From contig OX387608.1 of assembly GCA_947568835.1 (NCBI GenBank), forward strand, positions 11,632,001 through 11,696,000: DNA of 64,000 nucleotides. Direction: 5' to 3'. This document shows positions 1-10,033 of this stretch, one piece after another. The stretch comes from Protonemura montana (taxonomy: Eukaryota; Arthropoda; Insecta; Plecoptera; Nemouridae). The position numbers were made by a program, and so were the translations under genes. Within the stretch, counting starts at the first letter, position 1; every line of letters starts with the position of its first letter. The notes under the pieces were generated by a model. That model was given only the letters and a program-made list of their open reading frames with translations. It did no database searches and was not told where the DNA came from.

Positions 1-171
1 GTGTGCTGGAAGTCCCATGATAGTTCTAGGAGGTTGAAGCATGCTTCCTGCAGGCCTGGTTTTATTTGAAACTTCACCCATAACCTTCTCTATAGCCGGG
101 ACCAAAGTGTCCCAGCTTAGTAGCGGTTTCACTTGGTCTTCATTGAGAAAGAGCGGAGGTGAGGTAGCCAT
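1..171 (-). CDS. Crym: Ketimine reductase mu-crystallin (CRYM-like), first exon, partial at window edge
   Basis: On the minus strand an ATG at 171-169 (context ACCACAATGG) opens 57 codons that stay open to the window edge. The protein begins MATSPPLFLNEDQVKPLL and contains LVPAIEKVM near residues 23-31 and a MLQPPRTIM stretch at residues 44-52. This matches the start of the mu-crystallin/ornithine cyclodeaminase family, where a FLS.. helix, a LIPPLE-like helix and a MQPVRTVVP strand occur in that order. Family members are cytosolic NAD(P)H-dependent reductases of cyclic ketimines; the vertebrate protein also binds thyroid hormone. The nucleotide-binding domain would lie to the left of the window, so the catalytic part cannot be checked. 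The gene is divergent from Dph1. The identification rests on the N-terminal pattern only and was made by eye. Confidence 0.75.
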   Translation of the reverse strand, partial: MATSPPLFLNEDQVKPLLSWDTLVPAIEKVMGEVSNKTRPAGSMLQPPRTIMGLPAH

Positions 172-568
172 TGTGGTACCTATACTGAGTTAAAAGGTAC
201 TGACTGTAGGACACATTCAAGCACAATGCACACAATAGAAGCACAATCTTTAGGAAGAGATAATTAAGTACTTGAAGTATATGACCTACTTGAAAAGAGG
301 GGGAATCATTTTACTACCTAATTATGTGCTAATTGTGATAATTTGGGGACGCTGTAGGGTTGATGAGGTTTTAATGTCATGCAATTTCGTTTTTGTTCAA
401 TTTTAGACTTCTTATCCGAGTTTAATCTGTAATATTTGTGTACCTGAGAAAAACCCATTTGAATTAGGTGGGCTGGAGATCAACAGATGTTTTGTTAGCA
501 CTTTGGCTTTGCGCTTGGGTAAGGTTAGTAAGATGACTTGAAAGCAAATTTTTGGGGTTTTCACGAAC
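172..568. promoter_or_regulatory. Shared intergenic region of divergent Crym and Dph1
   Basis: 397 bp separate the Crym start codon (minus strand) from the Dph1 start codon (plus strand). The stretch must hold both 5' UTRs and both promoters, so a bidirectional promoter is likely. I see no TATA box at a convincing distance from either start. An in-frame TGA at 539-541 shows that the Dph1 ORF cannot begin further upstream in this exon. Confidence 0.5.
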
Positions 569-2038
569 ATGTCAGAAGATAGAACCGTGGTTATTGTAAA
601 GGCTAATGCAGAACGAAAAGTTTTCAAACCGCCAATCAGATCGGTTAATAAAATTCCGGATGAGCTGTTAAACGATGTGAAATTGCAAAACGCAATAAAT
701 AACCTCCCATCAAACTACAACTTCGAAATACCAAAAACGATATGGCGCATCCGACAAACAGAGTCAAAGCGTGTTGCTCTCCAAATGCCAGAAGGATTGT
801 TGATGTTTGCAACAACAATAGCTGACATTATTGAAGAATTCACAGAAGCCGACACTGTTATTATGGGTGACGTAACCTATGGAGCATGCTGCATTGATGA
901 TTACACGGCTAAGGCGCTTGGTGTCGATATTTTAGTACATTACGGGCACAGTTGCCTCATTCCCATTGACCAAACTGCGGGGATTAAAGTGCTTTATATC
1001 TTTGTGGATATAAAAATAGATGCAAAGCATTTTATTGAGACAGTAAGATTTAATTTCAAACTTCCGATGCGGCTGGGATTAGTGAGTACGATACAGTTTG
1101 TTACTACCTTGCAAGCAGCAGCAACACAACTTCGAGAAGATGGATATGAAGTGAAGATACCACAATGTCGACCTCTTTCGCCCGGGGAAATTCTTGGGTG
1201 CACAGCCCCTGTAATGACCGACGTTGATGTTTTCATTTATTTGGGCGATGGAAGGTTCCATTTGGAAGCTGCCATGATCTCAAATCCTAACCTCAGAGCA
1301 TACAGGTACTTTCTTGAGACCTTCTGGTCGAAATCGCTAGCTTTTCAACACCAATAAATAACAATGTTACATTCTCTGTTCAAAAATTCTTCACATACTG
1401 ACCTAATGATTTATTTTTATTTTCAGGTATGATCCATATGACAAGAAATTTACGGAAGAGTTTTATGACCACATAAAGATGAGAGCAATACGAAAGAATG
1501 CGATAGACATAGCCAGCAATGCATCTACATTTGGGCTCATTTTGGGCACTTTAGGTCGGCAGGGCAGCAATAAAGTGTTGGAGCATTTACAGGCAAGTCA
1601 TTTTAATGATCTATGGTCAGAAAGCAGCTATAAAATTGTATATTATTAAAACTCCTATATCAAAATCCACCAATGGAATACATTTTATGTATGTTATTTG
1701 TATTTTAGGAGAGACTATCAAACGTTTCGAAACAGAGCGTAATAGTCCTACTTTCGGAGATATTTCCTGACAAGCTCAGACTGTTTCCTGAGATCGAGGC
1801 TTGGATCCAGGTGGCTTGTCCCCGGCTGTCCATCGATTGGGGTATGGCTTTCAAATCGCCGCTGCTTTCACCGTTCGAAGGTGCGGTGGCGCTGGGAGAA
1901 GCCGAATGGAAAGTCAGCGCGACGGAAAACTACCCGATGGATTTCTATGCCAACGCAAGTCTTGGTGCATGGACTCCCAATCACAAGCCGGCAGTAGTGA
2001 AGGAGGTGTGTTGTGGCAAGGCTGATTGTAAGAAGTGA
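569..2038 (+). CDS. Dph1: 2-(3-amino-3-carboxypropyl)histidine synthase subunit 1 (diphthamide biosynthesis protein 1), complete, three exons
   Basis: The CDS joins 569-1305, 1427-1592 and 1709-2038 (1233 nt, 410 aa). Dph1 pairs with Dph2 to form the radical-SAM-type iron-sulfur enzyme that moves the 3-amino-3-carboxypropyl group of SAM onto the target histidine of translation elongation factor 2, the first step of diphthamide synthesis in the cytosol. Diagnostic stretches are ALQMPEGLL (70-78), [12 protein letters not shown] (100-111), VHYGHSCL (123-130), GEILGCTAP (206-214), [11 protein letters not shown] around residue 289, and [11 protein letters not shown] (336-346). The three cluster-binding cysteines of the family fit Cys107 or 108, Cys211 and Cys338. 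The start has an in-frame stop 28-30 nt upstream. Intron 1 is GT-AG (1306-1426, phase 2). Intron 2 (1593-1708, phase 0) has a GC donor, GCAAGT. Length and motif order fit a whole functional gene. An ATTAAA right after the stop is a possible poly(A) signal. Confidence 0.95.
1593..1708 (+). other. Dph1: Dph1 intron 2, GC-AG type
   Basis: Exon 2 ends CATTTACAG and the intron opens GCAAGT, closing with TATTTTAG. Joining at these points restores LEHLQ-ERLSN in frame, as the family requires. The nearest GT (1597) would break the frame. GCAAGT is the classical rare GC donor, with otherwise perfect pairing to U1 snRNA. Confidence 0.85.
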
Positions 2039-3735
2039 TGATATTAAATGGTGCTCATTTCAATGTATTTTTTTGTCAAGCTGTAATTTTTGTCTCTCCT
2101 TTTTAACTATAGTAATAACTCCATAGGAAACAATTGAATTAATTTAAAAGATTTGATAAAGTGATAATCATTGATCCATTAACATAATATTTAAATTTTA
2201 AATTAAACTTTTATCTAACTAATAATCCTTTAACAATTACTTCAAAACAAACTTTATGATAACTCGAAGTTGCATAACCATCATATTTGTAAGTATAGAG
2301 GGTAATGGAAGCAGTTGTCAAGGGCGTTACGATTGGTATGCTTTGTATTGGGTAACAAGTTAATTGACAATAATCTGGTGACAAAAGCTTGCTTTAAAGT
2401 CAGGAATTCGATTATCTGGTACAGGAATACATGTAGCCTCTAGGTTGGGCTTCTTATGGGCAAGAAAAGGGTTAAAAACTAACACGGTGAATAATACTGA
2501 ATGGCAAGTTAAATTATCATCGAACCATGAATAGAACTACTTCACTTTCCCCCTCCCGTACTCAAACCCAGCCTTTTGGCACTCAAGATGCCAAAAAAGA
2601 CTAATTTTGTATGTCCCAGGCCACTTTTATCAGTTGTCGATAAACTCGGATAGATTCGTCATAGCACACACGCTAGTTAGCTCGCGCGAATAACGCCGTT
2701 TGAAAATCAGTGACGTATTTTTCTGAGCCGTGTAGTGGCGCTTGCAGTGGCCAACGGGCCAACTCTTTCAACACGGTGCAGAAAAAATACGGAAATTTAA
2801 ATTCTACACTTTAAATAGGGCCAAGTGGCCGTTTTTCCTGAGTAGGTTTACTGACATCTACCAAACAAAACGCAATGAGTGACAGAGCCCACAGAATAAT
2901 TATGGGTAGGTACCTCTAACGAGTGATACATTAATGTTTTTAAATCTTTTCCTGGCTGTATAAGACTGTGATTCATCATGATATTAAACTGTGCCACACT
3001 TAATTGAAAGGCAAATATTTGCGTCATTTCATGTTCAACTAACAAATGGAACAAAAGTACAACAACATATCTAACCATTTCTAACCATCAACAGGAAATA
3101 TACAACTACAAGCAATAAAAAACACTTGCTGCATCCCAAACTAAGCCCTTCAAACGCCCCCCGTCCACGCACGCACTAGTCGCGCGTATTTACGCTCAAA
3201 AATTGGGTTGTCCCGACCAGAGCGCGCAGAGGGGTTGTTTTAGAACAGCTTATAGGGGATGGGCTAACCGGGGGTTGTGCGGGAGGGTGGACGTGAATTC
3301 GCACACAGAGGGGATGGAAATCAGCGGGTGTAAAATACAGCCAGAGCGCGCACCTCTGTGCATCACACAACGGATATTACACAGAATAATCGATGATTTC
3401 TCTGTTATTCTATGCATCGTAGCTGTTCATAAAATATAACATGGGACCACTCGTTTATTGATTTGTCACGTTGTTTATGGTGGCCGTTATAGAAGTACTA
3501 TCGCGCTTGCTTCGTGCAAATTTGTTTTTCTCGTTTGTTAGCTGCGTGTTATGTTACTCAGTTCGCCGAAGTCCTGCGGGAAATGATTCTGAAATTCAAG
3601 AAATATCATGAAATCATGTGCCGCAGCGGAGCTAGCATAGATTTCATATCACAGCTGAAGCTAAAATCTATAAAGGCAAACGCGTAGAAACTTTCTCCAT
3701 AACGCAGCGATAGAATTCCCGCCCCTCTCGTCGTA
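2039..3735. other. Intergenic DNA between Dph1 and Fbxl16, no gene seen
   Basis: Mostly AT-rich sequence with no supportable coding region. It contains one hairpin (2715-2790) and a CpG-richer patch around 3150-3345 (several CGCG/GCGC steps, G-rich to about 3300) that could be an upstream regulatory or promoter-like element. Short open frames here show no recognisable domain. Confidence 0.4.
2715..2790. repeat. Inverted repeat, about 19-bp arms
   Basis: GTATTTTTCTGAGCCGTGT (2715-2733) is nearly the reverse complement of ACACGGTGCAGAAAAAATAC (2771-2790); the loop is 37 nt. The arms could be termini of a very short fold-back element. Confidence 0.5.
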
Positions 3736-4312
3736 GCAAAGAAATAGCATTTCTGGGAAGAATTGGCAAAAACATGATAGATATGGACCAAAATGTTCAT
3801 TTATAAAAGTATGATTCTTCCACATTTTGAATACTGTTCAACTCTGCTACTAAACGTCCTTCAAAAACTTCAAAACCGGGCAATGCTAGTAATTCTGAGA
3901 CGTGAAAACGAGACATGATTCAAGAATTACATTTTCTAACAGTTAGGCAAAGAATCAAAGTGAATGCCATTGTATTTGTCTATAAAATTGTAAACGGTCT
4001 TTTACCAGAATACCCAAGTCAAAAAGTGACGCTGGTTACCAACATTTATAGTCATTCCACGAGGGGCGAAACAAATGGAGATGTGTATATTAGTTTTAAA
4101 AACAAGACATGCACCCCGAACTCATTGCTATGTCAAGGGTGTAAAATTTCAGAATGAGATTCCACTAAACATGAAACAGATAAAGAATGTGTTTAAATTT
4201 CGAAAGGAATGTAAACACTATAAACAACACACAAATGAATGATTGCGTATGTTTTTATGTAATGAAACAAGCCAATGGCATAAATAAATTTATTAAATTA
4301 AATTAAATTATC
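3736..4312 (+). mobile_element. 5'-truncated non-LTR retrotransposon (LINE), 3' end of the RT ORF plus tail
   Basis: Read across frames, the stretch encodes the C-terminal part of a LINE reverse transcriptase ORF: FLGRIGKN, then a MILPHFEYCSTLLL block, LQKLQNRAM, TVRQRIKVNAIVFVYKIVNG, LLPEYPS, and NSLLCQG. It ends KQHTNE and a stop near 4242. This thumb/post-RT region is common to Jockey/CR1-like clades. At least three frame changes or stops interrupt it: near 3799-3805 (in-frame stop), around 3900, and near 4138, where the frame shifts from GCKISE to GVKFQNEIPLN. The 3' end is an AAATT/TAAAT-rich tail (4285-4312). It is a dead 5'-truncated copy upstream of Fbxl16. Confidence 0.8.
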
Positions 4313-4379
4313 TTTTAACGGGTAGCAAACGCTGCAAATCAATCAAATTATCCACCTCATGTCCATTACTAAAATCGCC

Positions 4380-4742
4380 GTCGTCCACAACCAATCGTTC
4401 ATCAGTACTTTAGCCCAGCAGACAATCGAGTCAATCACGGAGGTCGTTTGACTCGCGCAACACCGCGGCACCACATCGACCCTCGTCTGGTTGCAGCGTC
4501 GGCCGTCGTAGCGAATGAGTCACAACGACGCCGGCGCCCGAGGGGCAATCCCCGTCGCGGCGACTCGACTCTCATGTTCTTCTATACAGCCGAGCTGGCC
4601 AGTACAGAACCGTCCCTCTACCGCGGCGCGTTACATTCACAGTGAAGCTAGAATATCGTACTCGTCTAGCTCAGTGTCACTGATAGTGCGGTGTACTTGA
4701 ATGGGGTTTCGGATGAATTGTTAGCGTTTTTTTTTTCGTATC
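4380..4742 (+). promoter_or_regulatory. Fbxl16: Fbxl16 promoter / 5' UTR region
   Basis: This stretch is markedly richer in G+C and CpG than its surroundings, especially 4455-4635, and lies just upstream of the Fbxl16 start. A TCAGT initiator-like motif occurs at 4671-4675. No TATA box is obvious. The transcription start cannot be fixed from sequence. Two open frames of 60-65 codons cross the region but have no recognisable homology. Confidence 0.4.
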
Positions 4743-5459
4743 ATGTCTTCGATATCGGCACAAGGCGTTGTGGAGCGCGCCAGTGCCGAATTATCGAAAC
4801 GGATAAATGGTTTGGGACTGAGAAGTAGTAAGCATCATCGGGGTAACGGTGGTGAACATGGGGGTAAAACTAGTGTCATGGAACGTGTCACGAATGTGTT
4901 TTGCGGTGGGTCGAACTCAAACAATGTCGGTAATAACGTTGGGGCGCCGGAAAAACCGAGCCGGTTGCTAGCTTCGCGAGGAAAAGCGACTTCATCGGCG
5001 GTCAACGGTAACAGTGTGTTAGTGACTCCGACGGTAACACGAAGAATTATCAACCAAAACATTTTACCACACTTTTTTACATGGGAATCGTTGATCTTAG
5101 ACGAACGATTCTTAGCGAAGTTTTTCTTATACTTTACCCCCGGTGAACGAAGGGTGCTGGCGCAGGTTTGTGGCAGGTGGCGTGATGTTTTGTATAGATC
5201 CCCTCGTTACTGGGCAGGACTTGTGCCGGTTTTACGGTGTAGGGAACTCAGAGCAGCACCATGCCCTGAAAGATCAAGGCTTTACTCGTCACTTTTGAGA
5301 AGAGGTTTCCATTCGGTGTCTTTGGTGGGCGCCGCTGACGAAGACGCTCTGGATCTTGTACATTCGTTCCCGCAAGCTACGAAACATGTGCACTCGTTAA
5401 GTCTTCGGTGTTCTAGTGTCAGCGACCGAGGGCTGGAAGCACTGCTCGATCATTTGCAG
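4743..5459 (+). CDS. Fbxl16: F-box/LRR-repeat protein 16, coding exon 1
   Basis: This exon encodes residues 1-239. The start ATG at 4743 is preceded in frame by TAG at 4722-4724. Residues 1-100 are low-complexity (Gly/Asn/Ser-rich) and probably disordered. Residues about 118-165 form the F-box (LDERFLAKFFLYF, then RRVLAQVCGRWRDVLY and WAGLVPVL), which in the family contacts Skp1 of an SCF ubiquitin ligase. From about residue 187 the leucine-rich-repeat part begins (GFHSVSLVGAADEDALDLV, then SLSLRCSSVSDRGLEALLDHLQ). The layout follows vertebrate FBXL16, a neural F-box protein that also binds PP2A and may not work as a classical ligase subunit. The exon must end at CAG 5459 in phase 0, because exon 2 is in frame only then; the donor is GCAGGT. 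Read-through into the intron gives 36 more codons, then a stop. Confidence 0.93.
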
Positions 5460-5878
5460 GCAGGTTACATACATAAATATATATTTGTTCTGTGTAATTC
5501 ATTCTCGGATGTGTTGATTGTGTCGATTTATCATTTTGACGGTGGTGGTTGGTGGTTGTTTTTGACGTGAATGATGTCCAAGTGGCAGTGATAGATCGAC
5601 TGGTTTGATTTGGAATTTTGAATTTCGGCTTCAAATTGCGTTTCTTGGCCGGAACCCGGGGGGAAAATGAAATTTCTTAAACTTTTCATGCTCCGTGCGT
5701 CCTCTCCAGTAATAGTTTTAGTTTCTAAAACTATTTTTCTGAAACTCATTTTTCAATGAGACAAACGCAGACCGGCATTTCATTTTCCTTTGCTCCAAAA
5801 TCGTCACGTTTATGTGATGCACTTTCTAATGCAAGATGCACATTTTGATAGTTAAAAATATTCTAAATATTTTCTTCT

Positions 5879-6222
5879 GTACCCGTGGTAACATAAGAAA
5901 GCAAATTTTAGAAGCTCTGTCAGGCGATCTCAGCATATCTATGACTACCAAACGTTAAATCTACCGTTGAACCTCCTATGCTAGGCCATGGTATACCCGT
6001 GGTAACATAAGATAGCAGAATTGAGAAGCTCTGTCAGGCGTTCTCAGCATCTCCATGGCTACCAAACGTTAAATCTACCGTTGAACCTCCTATGCTAGGC
6101 CATGATATACCCGTGGTGACATAAGATAGCAGAATTGAGAAGCTCTGTCAGGCGATCTCAGCATCTCCATAGCTACCAAACGTTGAATCTACCGTTGAAC
6201 CTCCTATGCTAGGCCATGATGA
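5879..6222 (+). repeat. 114-bp tandem repeat, three units
   Basis: Three head-to-tail units begin at ACCCGTGGT (about 5881, 5995 and 6109), each containing GAAGCTCTGTCAGGCG and ending near CTATGCTAGGCCATG. The units differ at a handful of bases. A diverged single relative lies at 37565-37645, so the unit comes from a dispersed repeat. Confidence 0.85.
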
Positions 6223-7966
6223 ACCCTACTAGAGAATTTAAGTACAGTCTGAAATGTTATAATCGCAGTTGAACCGTATATTCTCTGGTAATTTTAATAA
6301 TTTTAATAATTTATCGATAAGCAACGCGAAATTGTAGCTGCTGCACGTGCACCTAACTTAACTGTCGGGTTATAACAAAGCCAAAAAGAAGAATGTATTG
6401 GAAAAGTAGGAATGCTATGGAAAAGTGTATTTCCTTAAGTTTTGGAAAGGTTTTAGAATGAAAATCATTGCTCTGACCCGTGCAATGGTAGGACGCTTAC
6501 ACATTCCCTGACTTTCTTTATATTTTAATTGTTTTCTTGCTAATAGGTTCACTTTGACATCTTCGTTTAGACAAATTACATCTAAGCAAGACGCTGTTCT
6601 ATAGAACGTAGAATGTTCTATGTAGGTACGTAGAACTAAGCTGTTCTATAGAAAGAAAGTGCAATTTTCTGGCTGACTGCAGACTCAATGGTAAACTCAA
6701 GCGCGTGCAACTGTACCGATATCTATTTTGAATGATAGTGATTCAACTGCATTATCTTGTGTTACCTCTTAATTTAAGCTTAAGTTTGTAAATAATGATT
6801 TAATTTGTTCATGTTTATACATACCTACAATTTTTCTATTATATCATACCTACTTGTGGACTTGCCTCCGTTGTCGTTGAATAAACAATTAGTAAATAAT
6901 TAAATTAAAACATAAAATAATAACAACATTAATACAAATAGCTATGAAAAGAAACGGTGATAAAAGCGACGAACACAAAACAAAATAACCTGTTTCAAAT
7001 TTAAGATTTTATACGAACTTATGCCTAATTTAATCTCGTATCTATCGACGATTTACGTTGGTTAACGGGGGGTTTCTTACTTCTTCAATGCGATAAAAAA
7101 GGGTAGACACAAATCAATTTGATTTCTCTTGACCTACCTTGACTCGAAGCTTTAAAAATAACCTAACATTTTCGCTGGGTTTGCGACAGCCACGAGTAAG
7201 TTTCTGACAGAACGTCTTAATAAAAAATGGAATTACAAAAGAAAATTCTCTCAGCCAGTATCATTCGCATCTTGTTAGGCCGTTTTACCATGCAAATACA
7301 CACTGTCAGCTAGTCACTAATATCTCTTCAGGCCATTTTTACCATGACAATGTTCATTAGTACGGGAATGTAGATGTGGAAAGTTTTCAAACAACTTGAA
7401 GCTTTGAGCCACAACACTCATCCCCTGTTCGAGAGAAACTTGCGCTAAACTTTCCCGAGAAAGTATGAGATAAGATTCCAAAATTTCGTTACATTGCTGA
7501 CAATGGAGAATGAAGGGTTGGACCAATCCTTTTAGGGTGTAAGCGGGATTTATTTGTCTCCCCCCCCCCCCCCACCATTATAGTCAGTTTTTTTTAGGAT
7601 TTTCATTAAAAAGAGTCAGTCGAAGAAATGCTCAAGACAAGGATCAGAAAGCTCCATGGATCAGCCCAAAACCCCAAGAAAATGTTGAATTCAAGGGTAT
7701 TTTGAAGCAAATGTACAGGTTTTCTGAACATTTTGCCAGGATTAGAAGTAAAACTCGTGCTTATAAATAAAATAGTGAAGTTCTCCTAGCGTCCAGAGTC
7801 AATGAGATCGATTTCTCCCATTGGTAAAGATATTATAACTTTGTTCTTGTTGAGCATTTTTTCATCTAGCTAGTAGAGTAGGGTTACGAGATGCATTTTC
7901 AAAGTTTGATGAATTTTCAGAACAAAATGCCACCCTCATTGCAGCCGCCTATACGTATCGTATAAT

Positions 7967-8302
7967 CCGTTCAGTGAGATAACATACTTTGACGACAGAG
8001 GCGCTACCGGTCGTTTTGCGGTGACATGCGGGTCAACTGTCATTTTTTAAATCATAAGAAATCATCTCAGCTGATATTCGCCATCTTTACTTTGCTCTAA
8101 AGCTGTGATGGCGCCAAAAAAATACCAAGGTAATGTTTCTTCCAGATATATCAATCCTGAGAATTAATTTGAAGACAAGCTAAGCATTTTGAAATTCTGC
8201 CACTACAACCATAACTGAAATTGCATTTATTAGTCGGTAGCAACGCTAGGGGGATTGTCTTTGGGTTATTATCTTGTCGCACGGGCTAGACTGTAAGCAT
8301 AT
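7967..8302 (+). mobile_element. Family B element, single-unit copy
   Basis: Starts GTTCAGTGAGATAACATAC and includes the GGCGCTACCGGTCGTTTTG block. It ends with one copy of the 55-bp unit (CGCACGGGCTAGACTGTAAG). Alignable by eye with the copies at 30.7 kb and 59.4 kb. No coding capacity. Confidence 0.7.
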
Positions 8303-8710
8303 GAAGCCTCTCAATCTGATGAGGTAACTTGACTGAACTGTATGTACACTCTACCTAGACAACACATATAGACAAACACGTTTCAAACTAACGTTCATTA
8401 TTACATCACCCACTGCCAATCCGTGCAGTCTAACTGATTCTAAGTTAGTTTCACGTTAGGCATGACTATTATATGACACTCGCTCGAGGAGTCGTCTTCC
8501 AGGGAATAATAACATCTTCAAGATGCGTGCATTGTCTTAAGCCGTAAGCGACTGTCATGTCTTCTCGGAAGACTGCTTTGTTACGGCTCATGACAGAAGC
8601 TGAGGAACGCTTTGAAAACGTGCTTACACATTGCGCGCGTACTGTTGATATTACATTCGAAATAATTAGAAGTTTCATATTATGATGGAGTTTATACGTA
8701 TATTCAGAGC

Positions 8711-9530
8711 TCTAATGTGAAGCTCTTGTTGCAAAAAAATAGCCGCCAAATGACTACTTCACTGACCAAAATTGAGGATGGTGGAGTCACAGTCGTTTTG
8801 AGTGCTAAGAAATTTAATTTCGTTATTTCTCGCAGATTACTCGCATTTGAGACTAGTTTACGCTCAATTTATCTTTATAAATGCTAACCTCGACGATAGG
8901 TTTACATGCATCGATATTTTGAGTTGTAATTATAACCGAACGGTATGGCGTGTTGCAAACACCGGTTCTCGTGAGATCACCGAAGATAAGCAACACTGCG
9001 CTGGGTCAGGTATTGGATGGGTGACCATCGTACACATGACCAGTTCTGTTCGGGAGAGAGGTTGGAGGGATGAAAGTTAGTACAGCAACTTCATTCGCCT
9101 TGCGTATTCACCTCTCGACAGCATGGATTTGTGGAGGAATCCTGCTGTTCGAGTTGTACCGTCCTTCGGAAGGGACGTGAAGCCGGTGGTCCCCTTGGAG
9201 CTCTTCGACAGGAGAAGTCTACGTGCCGGCACCTGGTTTTCCCTCCTCCCTTCTAGGCTAGGTTAGGTTCATCATCCACTCATTCACCGACGCCATTAGA
9301 CCAACGCCGCATGGCCAGATGTCAAAACAGTGCGTCGTTCAACACCACAAATAAATGAAATAAATAAATAGTTGTAATTATTTAATTGTAGAGGTTTGTT
9401 AAACAGGATAGCCACAAGCGTCATCGGTTAGGACCGACCGTTATCTCGTGTTGCCGGTTCATTTGCTCGGCAGAAAGTTTAACTTTAACGCTGGCCTTCT
9501 GACTGTACGTATAAACTCGGTGATTTTATC
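8711..9530 (+). mobile_element. MITE-A copy interrupted by a 5S-derived SINE
   Basis: The left part (to 8933) runs from GCCGCCAAATGACTAC to the GATATTTTGAGTTGTAATTAT core. The right part (from 9382) continues with TTTAATTGTAGAGG and ends in CAGAAAGTTTAACTTTAACG. The gap is filled by the SINE at 8934-9369. A further partial copy of the right end follows at about 9560-9635. Confidence 0.8.
8934..9369 (+). mobile_element. 5S rRNA-derived SINE, best full-length copy
   Basis: The first 100 bp contain CCGGTTCTCGTGAGATCACC, a GAAGATAAGCA block and TATTGGATGGGTGACC, which line up with the internal promoter part of insect 5S rRNA (CGGTTCTCGTCCGATCACCG, AATTAAGCA, TACTTAGATGGGGGACC). A body of about 300 bp follows (GGATTTGTGGAGGAATCCTG and a CCGTCCTTCGGAAGGGACG hairpin), then a short AAT-rich tail. 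It is flanked by a perfect 12-bp target-site duplication, AGTTGTAATTAT (8922-8933 and 9370-9381). The 5S part would act as an RNA polymerase III promoter. Confidence 0.9.
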
Positions 9531-9677
9531 TAGCATCTAACAGTGAAACCGTGGTCATACATATCTGGTTCGTTTGCTTAGCAGAAAGTTTCACATTATC
9601 GCTGGCTGTCTATGTACACCTAAAAACTCGATGAAATAACATAAGTCTCTATGGAAAGAAAGCTAGACTGTATAAAT

Positions 9678-9754
9678 GTGCGACCGAACCGGGATACGAA
9701 CCGGGGATTTCCCAAGTGCCGGTCAGGTGCTCTACCAACTGAGCTATCCGGACA
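9678..9754 (-). repeat. tRNA-like sequence (probable SINE head or tRNA pseudogene)
   Basis: On the minus strand it has an A box (TAGCTCAGTTGGTAGAGC) and a B box (GGTTCGTATCC). It can form a D stem, an anticodon stem with loop CCGGCAC, and a T arm with one mismatch. The acceptor stem has one mismatch and position 33 is C instead of the near-universal T, so a working tRNA (formal anticodon GGC) is unlikely. Sequence next to it (9785-9820) resembles 33960-33990, suggesting a dispersed element. Confidence 0.65.
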
Positions 9755-10033
9755 TACAGATTCCAGATTTTCAAGTTGGGATAAGGATAGCTTCCTTTCC
9801 ATCCTTCGCTTGCTGGTTTGAGCTCCCTAAAAGAATCACCAGATTATCCAAAAAACCGTGCAGCATAAGCATATGTTTTCATAAGTCGTGAGCTGAATGC
9901 ACTAATGATGTGGGTGATATAAAATATAAAATAATTGTTTGGGAAATGATGTATCCAGGCACTGACACAAATAGCAAAGCGACGTTGTTGGCTCCTGCAA
10001 ATGTACAAACATTGGGTTTACATATTTAGTAGT

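Noticed and set aside
7561-7573. C-tract as a regulatory element
   Set aside because: Simple homopolymer, like that at 42386-42399; no other signal nearby.
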